Shown here in pieces: positions 8,766-16,960 of a DNA stretch of 64,000 nucleotides. The stretch comes from Polyangia bacterium (lineage in GTDB: Bacteria > Myxococcota_A > Polyangia > Nannocystales > Nannocystaceae). The position numbers and the translations under genes are program-made. Positions within the stretch are counted from its first letter, which is position 1. The number at the start of each line of letters is the position of its first letter. Under the pieces are notes generated by a model that saw nothing but the letters and a program-made list of their open reading frames with translations, was not told the DNA's origin and searched no databases. The stretch spans positions 186,001-250,000 of the forward strand of contig JAUIKS010000003.1 of the NCBI GenBank assembly GCA_030430565.1, in the 5' to 3' direction.

Positions 8766-10202
8766 ATGCCCAAAGCCTACGCCCTGGATGACCCGAGCGC
8801 GCCCAAGTTCCCCAAGAAGTTCGACATCGTCAAGAAGGCGGTCCTGCAGAAGACCGACCTCAACAAGAACAACAACAAGTACTACGCGCTCGAGCTGCAC
8901 AGCCCGAGCGCCAAGACCAAGAAGGTGTTTCGGGTCTTCACCCACTACGGCCGCACCGATGACCTCGAGCGCAACGCCGAGGCCGGCAAGCGCGAGTGTC
9001 GATACTTCGCCACGCAGCCCGAGGCCGAGGCCTTCTACGACAAGCTCTACGGCCAGAAGACCAGCCGCGCGAAGGGCTACAAAGAGCTCTCGCTGGCGTC
9101 GAGCAAGATCGGCTCGAAGGGCGCGCGCGGCCAGAGCGTCGGCGAGCTCGACGCCAAGACGCTGGGCAAGGGCAAGAAGGCCGCGAAAAAGAAAGCCGCG
9201 AAGAAGAAAGTCTCCAAGGCCCGGAGCCGCAAGAAGCTCGTCCCCGGGCTCAGCCGGCTCGTCGACTATATCTACAGCGAGGCGACCACCGCGCTGACCA
9301 AGACGGTCCAGGCGAAGATCACCGCCAACGGCATCGAGACCCCGCTCGGCATCCTCACGCTCGGGCAGATCGACAAGGGCCAGGCCGTGCTCGACTCGAT
9401 CCTCGACGAGCTCAAGCGCAGCCGCACGCGCAAGGCCAAGCTCCGCGAGCTCAGCGGCGAGTTCTACACGCTGATCCCCCACCGCCTCGGGCGCAGCCGG
9501 CGGGCGATCGAGACCGCCGTGATCGGCTCCAAGACCGCCTACGTCGAGAAGAACGACACCTTGCAGCTCATGCGCGACATGCTGCAGGTCAGCGGCGACA
9601 GCAACGTGCTCTACGACGGCGGCGCGGCCGATCAGTACGAGGCGCTCGGCTGCGAGATCAAGCCGCTCGCCGCGGGCTCCGCCGCGTTCAAGAAGTGGAG
9701 CAAGCACGTGCTCGACAACCAGCTCAGCCGCGGCATCAAGATCAAGAACATCTACACGCTCAAGCGCCCCAGCGAGCACAAGGCCTACCGCAAGCTCAGC
9801 AACGAGCGGCACCTGTTCCACGGCTCGAGCCTGCGCAACTGGGTCGGCATCCTCTCGCGCGGGATCCTGCTGCCCAAGGTCGTCGTCGGCATGGGCGGCA
9901 CGCGGACGGATGAGGGCTGGCTCGGGCACGGCATCTACTTCGGCAGCGAGTCGTGCACCGCGGTCAACTACACCTACCCGGGCAAGCAGGGGACCAGGAT
10001 GATGGCGATCTGCCGCGTCGCGCTCGGCAAGGTCAAGCGCTACCGCGCGATCACCTACGGCCTCACCAAGCCGCCGCGCGGCTACAACAGCTGTCACGGG
10101 ATCAGCTGCAGCGACGACGACGAGTCCGAGTTCGACGACAACGAGTACGTCGTCTACGATACTCGGCAGCAGCGCCTCGAGGTGCTCGTCGAGTTCAAGT
10201 AG
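8766..10202 (+). CDS. Poly(ADP-ribose) polymerase with WGR, helical and ART domains
   Basis: 478 residues from ATG 8766. Order: WGR-type domain (about 18-105, FRVFTHYGRTDDL), a Lys/Ala-rich basic linker (about 135-155), the helical regulatory domain (about 160-290), then the ART catalytic domain (about 335-478). The H-Y-E catalytic triad is present: His in LFHGSSLRNW, Tyr in GHGIYFGSES, Glu in DDNEYVVYD. This is the architecture of animal PARP1-3 without zinc fingers, and the triad predicts true poly(ADP-ribose) chain formation from NAD+. WGR domains bind DNA breaks, so a DNA-damage role is likely. PARPs like this are known but patchy in bacteria (for example Herpetosiphon). Confidence 0.95.
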   Translation: MPKAYALDDPSAPKFPKKFDIVKKAVLQKTDLNKNNNKYYALELHSPSAKTKKVFRVFTHYGRTDDLERNAEAGKRECRYFATQPEAEAFYDKLYGQKTSRAKGYKELSLASSKIGSKGARGQSVGELDAKTLGKGKKAAKKKAAKKKVSKARSRKKLVPGLSRLVDYIYSEATTALTKTVQAKITANGIETPLGILTLGQIDKGQAVLDSILDELKRSRTRKAKLRELSGEFYTLIPHRLGRSRRAIETAVIGSKTAYVEKNDTLQLMRDMLQVSGDSNVLYDGGAADQYEALGCEIKPLAAGSAAFKKWSKHVLDNQLSRGIKIKNIYTLKRPSEHKAYRKLSNERHLFHGSSLRNWVGILSRGILLPKVVVGMGGTRTDEGWLGHGIYFGSESCTAVNYTYPGKQGTRMMAICRVALGKVKRYRAITYGLTKPPRGYNSCHGISCSDDDESEFDDNEYVVYDTRQQRLEVLVEFK

Positions 10203-10247
10203 CGCTCGCCCGGGTCCGCGAGCGAGCGCCTGCTCGAGCGATCCGAG

Positions 10248-10958
10248 CTAGCCGAAGACTCGCTCGACCAGCGCGTCGTAGGTCGCGAAGTGGGTGGTGT
10301 CGACGCTGTACCAGGCGCCCGCGAGCGCGCTCACGACGATCACGCCGAGCACGATCAGCAACGCCGCGGTCCTCGGCGCGCCGCGCTGGGCGATCGCCGT
10401 GAGCCACCGCGGACGCGACACCCCGAGCACCCCGAGCGCGATCCAGACGCCGCGCAGCCCGTGGTAGGCCCCGGCCGCGAACAGCACCGTGTAGTAGGGC
10501 ATGAAGTAGGCCGGCACGTGCACGAGCGTGTAGTGGACGTAGGCGTACTCGATCGGGATATCGGCGAAGACCGCCGGCGCGCGCGTGGCGATGACGTGCC
10601 CGGTGATGACGAGCAGCAGGAAGTAGGCCGAGATCCGGTGCAGCCGGACCGCGAGCGCGGGCTTGCGGCGAGGGAGGTCGTCCCCCTTCGCGCGTCGGCG
10701 ACGACGGAGCGCACGCGTGACGCTGGCGGTGATGTGCACGAAGAGCGAGAGCAGGACCACGCCCAGCTCGATCGGCATGACCTGGTAGTAGCGACGGCCG
10801 AGCGCCAACGCGCCGTTAAACGCGTCCTGACCGAGCAGGGCCGCGAGCGCGGTGAGCAGGTGAATGACGAGGAAGCTGGCGAACACGAGGCCGCTGACGG
10901 CCTGGACGCGGGCGAGCGTTCGCTCGGAGGGCTGGGATCGAGGCGCGGTGGGATGCAC
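10248..10958 (-). CDS. Cytochrome-b-like membrane protein (succinate/fumarate reductase subunit type)
   Basis: About 236 residues from GTG 10958, preceded by AAGGAG 12 nt upstream. Five hydrophobic helices are seen (near 20-40, 60-80, 110-130, 150-175, 205-225), with His residues placed in or near helices (IHLL, LFVHIT, RLHRISAYF, GHVIAT), as in di-heme cytochrome b subunits of succinate dehydrogenase or fumarate reductase. No flavoprotein or iron-sulfur partner gene is in the window, so it is an orphan. It is the last gene before the right edge of the insert. Heme binding is inferred. Confidence 0.6.
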   Translation of the reverse strand: MHPTAPRSQPSERTLARVQAVSGLVFASFLVIHLLTALAALLGQDAFNGALALGRRYYQVMPIELGVVLLSLFVHITASVTRALRRRRRAKGDDLPRRKPALAVRLHRISAYFLLLVITGHVIATRAPAVFADIPIEYAYVHYTLVHVPAYFMPYYTVLFAAGAYHGLRGVWIALGVLGVSRPRWLTAIAQRGAPRTAALLIVLGVIVVSALAGAWYSVDTTHFATYDALVERVFG

Positions 10959-11140
10959 GGTGGGTGACTCACTCCTTCGAGGCCTCGACGAGCGGGGCCC
11001 GTCGGCTGTGACAGCGTCGGCGAGATTTCTTCAGGGCGCGGGCGCGGGCGCGGGATGGCGAGTCGGAGGCACACACCGGGAACAGCGAATTCGGGCCGAA
11101 CAATTCCAAATGACCCTTGCCGTTTAGCGCGGCGCGGGTG

Positions 11141-11151
11141 AGTTCGTCGAC
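11141..11151 (+). repeat. Right copy of 11-bp direct repeat flanking the insert
   Basis: AGTTCGTCGAC, identical to 7137-7147; followed at once by the in-frame continuation of the DUF4091 gene. Confidence 0.75.
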
Positions 11152-12462
11152 AACAGCACCCCGCGCCCGCAGACGCTCTGCGGCGTCGACCGTGGCGATC
11201 ACTACGGCACCGACGCCTACAACGCGGAGTGGTCGCAGTGGCTCACTGCCCTCGACAGCTACCTGGTCAGTCACGGCTACAGCGAGAAGGCCTACTACTA
11301 CGTCCAGAACGAGCCGCAGAACGACGAGGACCACGCCCTCGCCGCGCACCTCTGCCGCGTGACCAAGGCCGCCGCGCCCAACCTGCGCATAGCGATCTCC
11401 GAGGAGCCCAAGCCCGAGATCGCGGAGGACCCCGGGGGCGCCTGCGGCTACGACATCTGGATCGCGCACACCCGCGCCTACGAGCAGGACTACGCCTGGT
11501 CGCGGCAGCAGGGGCACGGCGAGGAGGTCTGGTACTACAGCCTCGACCAGGACCCGGACCCGTACTTCAACCCGACGCTCGTCGAGCGCGACGGCATGCA
11601 CACCCGCGTGATCCCCTGGGCGGCCTGGTCCCACCGCATTCGCGGCTGGGCCTACTACGACGGCAACCGCTTCTTCTCGGGCAGCCAGCCCGGCGTGCGC
11701 GCCTCGCTCCTGCGCGAGGCCATGGAGGACTACGAGTACCTCTGGCTGGCGAACAGCGCGGCGCACCCCGAGCCCGGCGCGAGCACCGACGTCGACGCGA
11801 CCGTGCAGAGCGTCGCCTCGAGCATGACCTCTTGGACACGTGACGCCGACGGCCTGATGACCCTGCGCCACGAGCTCGGGCTCTACCTCGAGGGCTCGCG
11901 CGACACCCTGCCGGTGCTCGAGGCCGACGACGACGTCCGCCCTGTCGCCGCCTACTACCTCAACTTCCAGGACCCGGCCGGCGAGCCCGCGGCCGATCCG
12001 CTGGAGGTCGGCGGGAAGACCTGGATCAAGGTCGGCTGGGGACCCTGGGACGACGCCGCCGGGATGGGCTGGTACGGCGAATTCATCGACGACCCCGGGA
12101 TCGCGCTCTACGGCTTCGACGGGGGCGCGGGCGTCGACGACATCGAGCGCTCCTACGTCTACGACGACTACGGGCGCGACAACCTGTTTGAATTCGCGAT
12201 CGCGCCGGGCACCTACCGCGTCACCGCGGGCGTCGGCCGGCCGGCGAAGGGCTACCCGGGTGACCCCCACAACCTCACGATCGAGGGCGTCGTCGCGGTC
12301 GACGACGAGCTGACGAGCGACGCGGCGCCGACCATCGTCCGCACCGTCGAGGTCGAGGTCACCGACGGCCGGCTCTCGCTCGAGGTCGGCGGCAAGTCGG
12401 CGATGACCGGCAACTACGCGTACACCTTCCTCGCCTTCGTCGAGATCGAGCCGGCCGAGTAG
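11141..12462 (+). pseudogene. DUF4091 (GH123-like) protein, 3' part, interrupted
   Basis: The frame is open from 11128 (an in-frame TAG lies just before) to the stop at 12462. It holds the second half of the DUF4091 catalytic domain: YYYVQNEPQND with the likely catalytic acidic pair, GYDIWIAHT, VWYYSL, and the conserved C-terminal WSHRIRGWAYYDGNRF and REAMEDYEYLW blocks, then a beta-rich tail. No start codon with a ribosome site is present near the beginning; the first ATG (11551-region Met) and GTG at 11359 would remove key parts. It is the in-frame continuation of 6173-7147. Probably not translated unless the insert excises. Confidence 0.8.
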
Positions 12463-12490
12463 CTCGCGCGGTCGCTCGCGCCGCGTGTGA

Positions 12491-12520
12491 TTGACGCGGC
12501 GCGCCCCCGCGTTCTAGCGT
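12491..12520 (+). promoter_or_regulatory. Sigma-70-type promoter with leaderless start
   Basis: TTGACG (12491-12496), an 18-bp spacer, TAGCGT (12515-12520), then 6 nt to ATG 12527. The clearest full promoter in the window. Confidence 0.7.
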
Positions 12521-12526
12521 CAAGGC

Positions 12527-14287
12527 ATGGTTTTTTCGATTCGACGGAGGCTCGTATCTCCTGTGCTCGCCCACGCGCTGCTGATCAGCGCGAGCGCGGG
12601 CTGCTCCGGTGACGACGCGACCAGCGTCTCCGACAGCGACGGCGCCAGCTCGACGGTGACGACGCCCGGGACCGCCGGGACGGCTGGCACGGGGACCGGC
12701 ACCGGCACCGCCGGGATGAGCGCGACCGCGGCGACCACCGCGGGCAGCCAGGGCGCGAGCACCGGGACCACGGCGGGCCCCGTGAGCACCGGGACGTCGG
12801 CGGGCACGACCGGCGCGACGACGACCGGCGATCCGAGCGCGACGGCGACCTCGAGCGCGACGGCGACCACGGGCGAGGAGCAGACCACGGGCGAGCCGTT
12901 CGACGAGTGCAAGGTGCCCGAGGAGGAGCTCGACGCCATGGCCGAGTGCGACCAGGAGGCGCCGCCCGACAGCTTCAATCCGGCTGTCCAATGGGTCTGG
13001 TCGGATCCCACCGATCGCTGGAGCATCGTCACCCCGCTGGTCGCCAACCTCACCGACGACAACGCCGACGGCGAGATCGACCTGTGCGACATCCCCGACG
13101 TCGTGGTCCTCGCGTACCCGCAGACCTCGCAGCCGGGCCACATCTACGTCCTCGACGGCGAGACCGGGGTGCCCCACTTCAAGATCGAGGACCCGCTGCA
13201 CTGGGGCTGCAGCCCGGCGCTCGGGGACATCGACGACGACGGCGTCCCCGAGATCATCGCGTACCGAAACGGCGCGCTGCTGGCCTTCGAGCACACGGGC
13301 GAGAAGAAGTGGGAGAAGCCGGCGACGGTCTCGGGCCTCGCCCACGCGATCGCGCTCGCCGATGTCGACAACGACGGCGACGTCGAGATCTACCTCGCCA
13401 ACCAGCTCTTTGATCACAACGGCGACGTCGTGGCGACCTTCACCGGCGCCTCGGCGCTCTCGGCCGGCGCGCTCGCGGACCTCGACGACGACGGCGATCA
13501 GGAGATCGTCATGACCAACGCCGCCTTCCACCACGACGGCGCGCAGGTGTACTCGCTGCAGGGCGAGATCAACAATTTCGGCTACCCGCAGGTCGCCGAT
13601 CTCGACGACGACCCCGAGCCCGAGATCTTGATCGAGGCCTGGGACGGCATCTCGATCCTCGAGCACGACGGGACGGTCAAGTACCTCAACGAGAAGCCGA
13701 TCCCCGCGAACGCCGGCGACCCGTGGCTGCGCCCCTCGACCGTGCACGACTTCGACGGCGACGGCGAGGCCGAGTTCGCGGTCAGCACCGGCACGCAGTA
13801 CGCGGTCTACGAGCGCGACCTCTCGATCATCTGGACGGCGCCGGTGATCGACGCGAGCGGCGACGCGACCGGCACGGCCTTCGACTTCCTCGGCGACGGG
13901 ATCCCCGAGGCGATGTACGGCGACGAGCAGAACATCCACGTCTTCGACGGCGACGGGCAGACGCTGTTCAGCGAGCCGCGGACCAGCATCACGCACATCG
14001 AGTACCCGGTCGTCGCCGACATCGACAACGACGGATCCGCGGAGATCCTGATCGTCTCCAACGGCTTCAACGGCGGCAACCAGTCGACGGTCAAGGCGAT
14101 CCGCGACGCCGAGGACCGCTGGATCCAGGCGCGACGGATCTGGAATCAGCACACCTACCACGTGACGAACGTGCGCGAGGACGGCACGATCCCGCAGCAC
14201 GAGCTGCCCTCGTGGCAGGAGCTCAACACCTACCGGACCAACGCGCAGATCGAGGGCGGCTCGATCTGCGTCCCGATCCCCCAGTGA
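12527..14287 (+). CDS. Secreted lipoprotein with FG-GAP/VCBS beta-propeller repeats
   Basis: 586 residues. A signal peptide ends in the lipobox SASAGC, followed by a long Thr/Gly/Ala/Ser linker (about 25-125). From about 150 on, repeated blocks of the type 'vaDlDdDgdpEi' (for example LADLDDDGDQEIV, VADIDNDGSAEIL) mark FG-GAP/VCBS repeats that bind Ca2+ and fold into a beta-propeller. A Cys-containing segment (DLCDIPDVVV) precedes them. Likely an outer-surface adhesin or binding protein. It ends 3 nt from the convergent gene at 14291. Exact ligand unknown. Confidence 0.85.
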   Translation: MVFSIRRRLVSPVLAHALLISASAGCSGDDATSVSDSDGASSTVTTPGTAGTAGTGTGTGTAGMSATAATTAGSQGASTGTTAGPVSTGTSAGTTGATTTGDPSATATSSATATTGEEQTTGEPFDECKVPEEELDAMAECDQEAPPDSFNPAVQWVWSDPTDRWSIVTPLVANLTDDNADGEIDLCDIPDVVVLAYPQTSQPGHIYVLDGETGVPHFKIEDPLHWGCSPALGDIDDDGVPEIIAYRNGALLAFEHTGEKKWEKPATVSGLAHAIALADVDNDGDVEIYLANQLFDHNGDVVATFTGASALSAGALADLDDDGDQEIVMTNAAFHHDGAQVYSLQGEINNFGYPQVADLDDDPEPEILIEAWDGISILEHDGTVKYLNEKPIPANAGDPWLRPSTVHDFDGDGEAEFAVSTGTQYAVYERDLSIIWTAPVIDASGDATGTAFDFLGDGIPEAMYGDEQNIHVFDGDGQTLFSEPRTSITHIEYPVVADIDNDGSAEILIVSNGFNGGNQSTVKAIRDAEDRWIQARRIWNQHTYHVTNVREDGTIPQHELPSWQELNTYRTNAQIEGGSICVPIPQ

Positions 14288-14290
14288 GGC

Positions 14291-14773
14291 TCAGCCCGGC
14301 GCGCCGTGGGTCGGAGGCAGCGCGGGCGCCGGCGGGGCGGGGGACGCCGGCAGCGCGGGCAGGTACGAGGCCGGCACGCAGATCGGCACGCTGTCGATGT
14401 CGAAGGCCAGCCACTGATCCGCGAGCAGGATCGGGAAGGTCGGCACCGCGTCGGTCTGCCGTATCACCTGCCAGGGGACCAGCATCGCCGGCGGGCGGCT
14501 CCCGAGCAGCGGCACGCGCTCGAGGTACAGCCCCTCGGCGAGCGGCGCGATCATCAGCACGTTCTCGTAGCGCGCGCCGTCGAAGAACGCGCGGTTCAGC
14601 CGGCGCGCGCTCGGGGGGCGCAGCTGCGGCCCGGGGTAGCGGGCCGCGAGCGCGCGCCAGCGCGATGATCCTTGGCCGAGGCGGCGCGCGAGCACGTAGA
14701 CGAGCGTCGCCGTCATCGCCACCGGGATGAGGATGGCGAAGAAGCCGATCATGATCGCGAAGATCGAGACCAT
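14291..14773 (-). CDS. Membrane-anchored protein of unknown function, 160 residues
   Basis: One N-terminal membrane helix (about 3-28, FAIMIGFFAILIPVAMTATL) is followed by a cytoplasmic or periplasmic globular part that resembles proteins with a short beta-rich domain of the type 'lyLeripllgsrPpamlvPW'. The C-terminus is Pro/Ala-rich. A TACGGT hexamer (14782-14787 on the reverse strand) ends 8 nt before the ATG, suggesting a leaderless message. Convergent with the VCBS lipoprotein gene. No specific role can be assigned. Confidence 0.6.
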   Translation of the reverse strand: MVSIFAIMIGFFAILIPVAMTATLVYVLARRLGQGSSRWRALAARYPGPQLRPPSARRLNRAFFDGARYENVLMIAPLAEGLYLERVPLLGSRPPAMLVPWQVIRQTDAVPTFPILLADQWLAFDIDSVPICVPASYLPALPASPAPPAPALPPTHGAPG

Positions 14774-14835
14774 CGCTCGCTACCGTAGCACGGGCGCACG
14801 CGCGGTCACGTATGTATTTAAGGGCAGGTTTTCGC

Positions 14836-16770
14836 TCAGCCGAGCTTCTTGGCGACGCGGACCTTGATCGACTGCGGCGCGCCGTCGGCCTGCGGGACGA
14901 TGAGCAGCAGGCGGTAGACGTCGCCCTCGTCGTCCTGGATGTAGACGGTGGTCTCCCCGGTCTCGAGCTTGAGCTTCTCGCGCACGGTGTCGCCCGCGCC
15001 GTTGACCGTGACGCTCGAGCGCTTGTCGCTCAGCGCGGAGTCGGCGAAGAAGCCGGGGTTGTCGTACTGGTAGTTCTCGCCCGGCGCCTGGTCCTCGGGG
15101 TGAACGAAGAACAGCCAGCCGTCCCCGTCGGTCTCGGTGCGGTAGTAAAAGTCGACCTTGCCGTTGTTCTCTTTGTAGTTGCCGAGCAGGAGCTCGGCGA
15201 TGGTCGACGCCTGATCCTGCAGGTACGGGCGCACCGCGTCGGCCATCTCGGGGCCGGAGATGCCGATGCCGATGTCGCGCAGCGTGAATTCGACATCAGC
15301 CTCGCCCTCGGGCAGCTCGCAGCCCGGCGGGTTGTGCAGCGCGACCTGGGCGACCTCGCTGATCAGGTCCCAGGAGTACTGGGGCTCGGGCGGCCCGCTG
15401 TTGAACAGGTTGAGCAGGCTGTCGAGCAGCCCGAGGTTGATCACGAAGTGCGACCACGCGTTCGGGTAGTTCGGGAAGTCCGCGTTGGGGCCGATCATGA
15501 CGCGGGCGCCGAGGCTGCACGAGAACAGCACCTCGTAGCACTTGTCGAACTGACGGCTCTCGTACTTGAGCTTGCCGCCGCGCGCGATCACGTGCTCCAA
15601 GACCCACGGGTCGAGCGCCCAGACGCTCTGGTTGTTGATCGGCGCGCCGGGGAGGTTGTCCCAGCAGGTCTCGTTCTCGGTGCACGACTCGAGGAAGCCG
15701 TTGTGCTCCTGCATCGCGAAGCGCATGTCGACGGTCGGGTTGAGCGCGAGCCCCGTGATCGAGAATTTCTCGGGGTCTTCGAAGTCGAACTCGAGGGGGT
15801 CTTCGAAGTTCGGCCCGACGGTGTCGACGACGATCGAGATGAACTCTTTGTCGGTGCCGGCGTCGAGGCCCTCGAGCAGCCGCAGGTTCGAGTCCGCGAT
15901 CGCGGTCATCGTGAAGTCGGGGCCGAGCGCGTCGCTGTGGGGCGCGAAGCCGGGCGCGAGCACGCCCGGGTGATCACCCACGGGGCCGAAGGTCTCGCCC
16001 AGGGTCTCCATGTCGTGGAGCGCGTCCCACATCGTGATCGGCATGATCGAGCCGTCGCCGCCGATGTTCGGGTGCGTGGCGAGCATGTCCTGCTTGAGCG
16101 CGGCGACGAGGTTCGGCGTGTCGATGAACTCCTCGGTCAGGCCGAGGCCGAGCGACTCCGCCAGGATCGCCGAGAAGCCGCCGCCGACGCCGAGCAGGTC
16201 GGCGAGGCCCTGCATGCCCGCGATCGAGGTGCTGTCGACGACCGCGTTGGCCGGCGTCATCGTCAAGATCCGGACCATCGAGTACTCGGGGCTGCACTCC
16301 CAGTTGAGCCCGAAGCTCTGCCCCAGATCGGTCAGCGAGCAGTCGTGGTTCGGGTCTTCATCGTCGAGGAGCCAGTCGGTACCGCAGGCGTTCTTGATCT
16401 CGTCAAGGGTGTTGACGAGCAGGTCGTTCGTGTCGACCTCGATCAGCAAGATGTCCTTCGCGGCCTCGCCGAACAGCTCGAGCGAGTCCTCTTTGTTGAG
16501 CGCGAGCTCCAGCGGCGTGGAGGGGGGCGGCGAGAGACGCAGCTCGTACTCCTGCTCGTCACCGAACTGCCCGGGGTCCTCGCCGCCGGATGAGCCGTCT
16601 TCGCTCGTGCTCGGCGCGCCGTCGGTCGTGCCGTCGGTCGCGCCGTCGGTCCCGCGCGTGTCGCCGGGGTCGGAGTCGCCGCAGGCGGGGAGGGTCATCG
16701 CGGCCGCGAGCGCGATGACGGTCGCGCGCGCTCCACCAGAGAGTGTCAATTGCAAGCTCGAGCGTCGCAT
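14836..16770 (-). CDS. Large secreted lipoprotein of unknown function
   Basis: 644 residues with a signal peptide and lipobox (MTLPACG) near residue 30, then a Gly/Asp/Ser/Thr linker typical of this genome. The mature part is acidic, with several Cys that could form disulfides (for example around CSLTDLG, ESCTENETCWDN, FDKCYEVLFSCSLG) and many Trp/Asn/Pro motifs. No enzyme family is recognised. It lies on the same strand downstream of the DUF1501/cytochrome pair, separated by a hairpin at 16858-16890, so it probably has its own promoter. Exported and anchored in the outer membrane by inference. Confidence 0.7.
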   Translation of the reverse strand: MRRSSLQLTLSGGARATVIALAAAMTLPACGDSDPGDTRGTDGATDGTTDGAPSTSEDGSSGGEDPGQFGDEQEYELRLSPPPSTPLELALNKEDSLELFGEAAKDILLIEVDTNDLLVNTLDEIKNACGTDWLLDDEDPNHDCSLTDLGQSFGLNWECSPEYSMVRILTMTPANAVVDSTSIAGMQGLADLLGVGGGFSAILAESLGLGLTEEFIDTPNLVAALKQDMLATHPNIGGDGSIMPITMWDALHDMETLGETFGPVGDHPGVLAPGFAPHSDALGPDFTMTAIADSNLRLLEGLDAGTDKEFISIVVDTVGPNFEDPLEFDFEDPEKFSITGLALNPTVDMRFAMQEHNGFLESCTENETCWDNLPGAPINNQSVWALDPWVLEHVIARGGKLKYESRQFDKCYEVLFSCSLGARVMIGPNADFPNYPNAWSHFVINLGLLDSLLNLFNSGPPEPQYSWDLISEVAQVALHNPPGCELPEGEADVEFTLRDIGIGISGPEMADAVRPYLQDQASTIAELLLGNYKENNGKVDFYYRTETDGDGWLFFVHPEDQAPGENYQYDNPGFFADSALSDKRSSVTVNGAGDTVREKLKLETGETTVYIQDDEGDVYRLLLIVPQADGAPQSIKVRVAKKLG

Positions 16771-16857
16771 ATCACGAATATCCCGACGATAGCACAGCCG
16801 CGCGGCCCCTCGCGGCGGGGGTCTACGTCCGCGGAGCGATCGGGCGAAGAAAACGAG

Positions 16858-16890
16858 CGAGGCGCCCCGGGTGCAGCCCGGCGCGCCTCG
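16858..16890 (-). terminator. Hairpin after the DUF1501 gene
   Basis: Arms 16858-16871 and 16877-16890 pair over 14 bp with one mismatch around a 5-nt loop (TGCAG). No clear T-tract follows. It lies 70 bp downstream of the DUF1501 stop. Confidence 0.5.
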
Positions 16891-16960
16891 ATCGCGTTGT
16901 GTTGTGTGTTCTGTTGAGCGGGGGAGAGGTCTCGACGGCGGCGGCGCCGTCGCGCTCGCC

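Larger units (their letters stand above)
7148..11140. other. About 4.0-kb insert splitting the DUF4091 gene
   Basis: The segment lies between two copies of AGTTCGTCGAC, and removing 4004 bp rejoins the DUF4091 frame. The left end (GACTCACCCCGTGCC, 7148-7162) and the reverse complement of the right end (AACTCACCCGCGCC, 11144-11131) are imperfect inverted repeats. Inside are a CDGSH protein, a possible zinc-ribbon remnant, a GIDE protein, a PARP and a cytochrome-b-like protein. There is no transposase, integrase or recombinase, so it would be a non-autonomous or recombination-borne insert. Codon use inside matches the neighbours. A chimeric assembly join is the main alternative. Confidence 0.65.

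Noticed and set aside
7148..11140. Insert as an insertion sequence or integron
   Set aside because: No transposase, integrase or attC-like site is seen; left as an insert of unknown mechanism.
10969..12270. 433-codon reverse frame
   Set aside because: Antisense shadow of the DUF4091 3' part; Val/Leu/Gly/Arg-rich, no motif.
12359..14200. 613-codon reverse frame
   Set aside because: Antisense shadow of the VCBS lipoprotein, whose repeats and lipobox are unmistakable.
14812..16593. 593-codon forward frame
   Set aside because: Antisense to the 644-residue lipoprotein; composition of a shadow.
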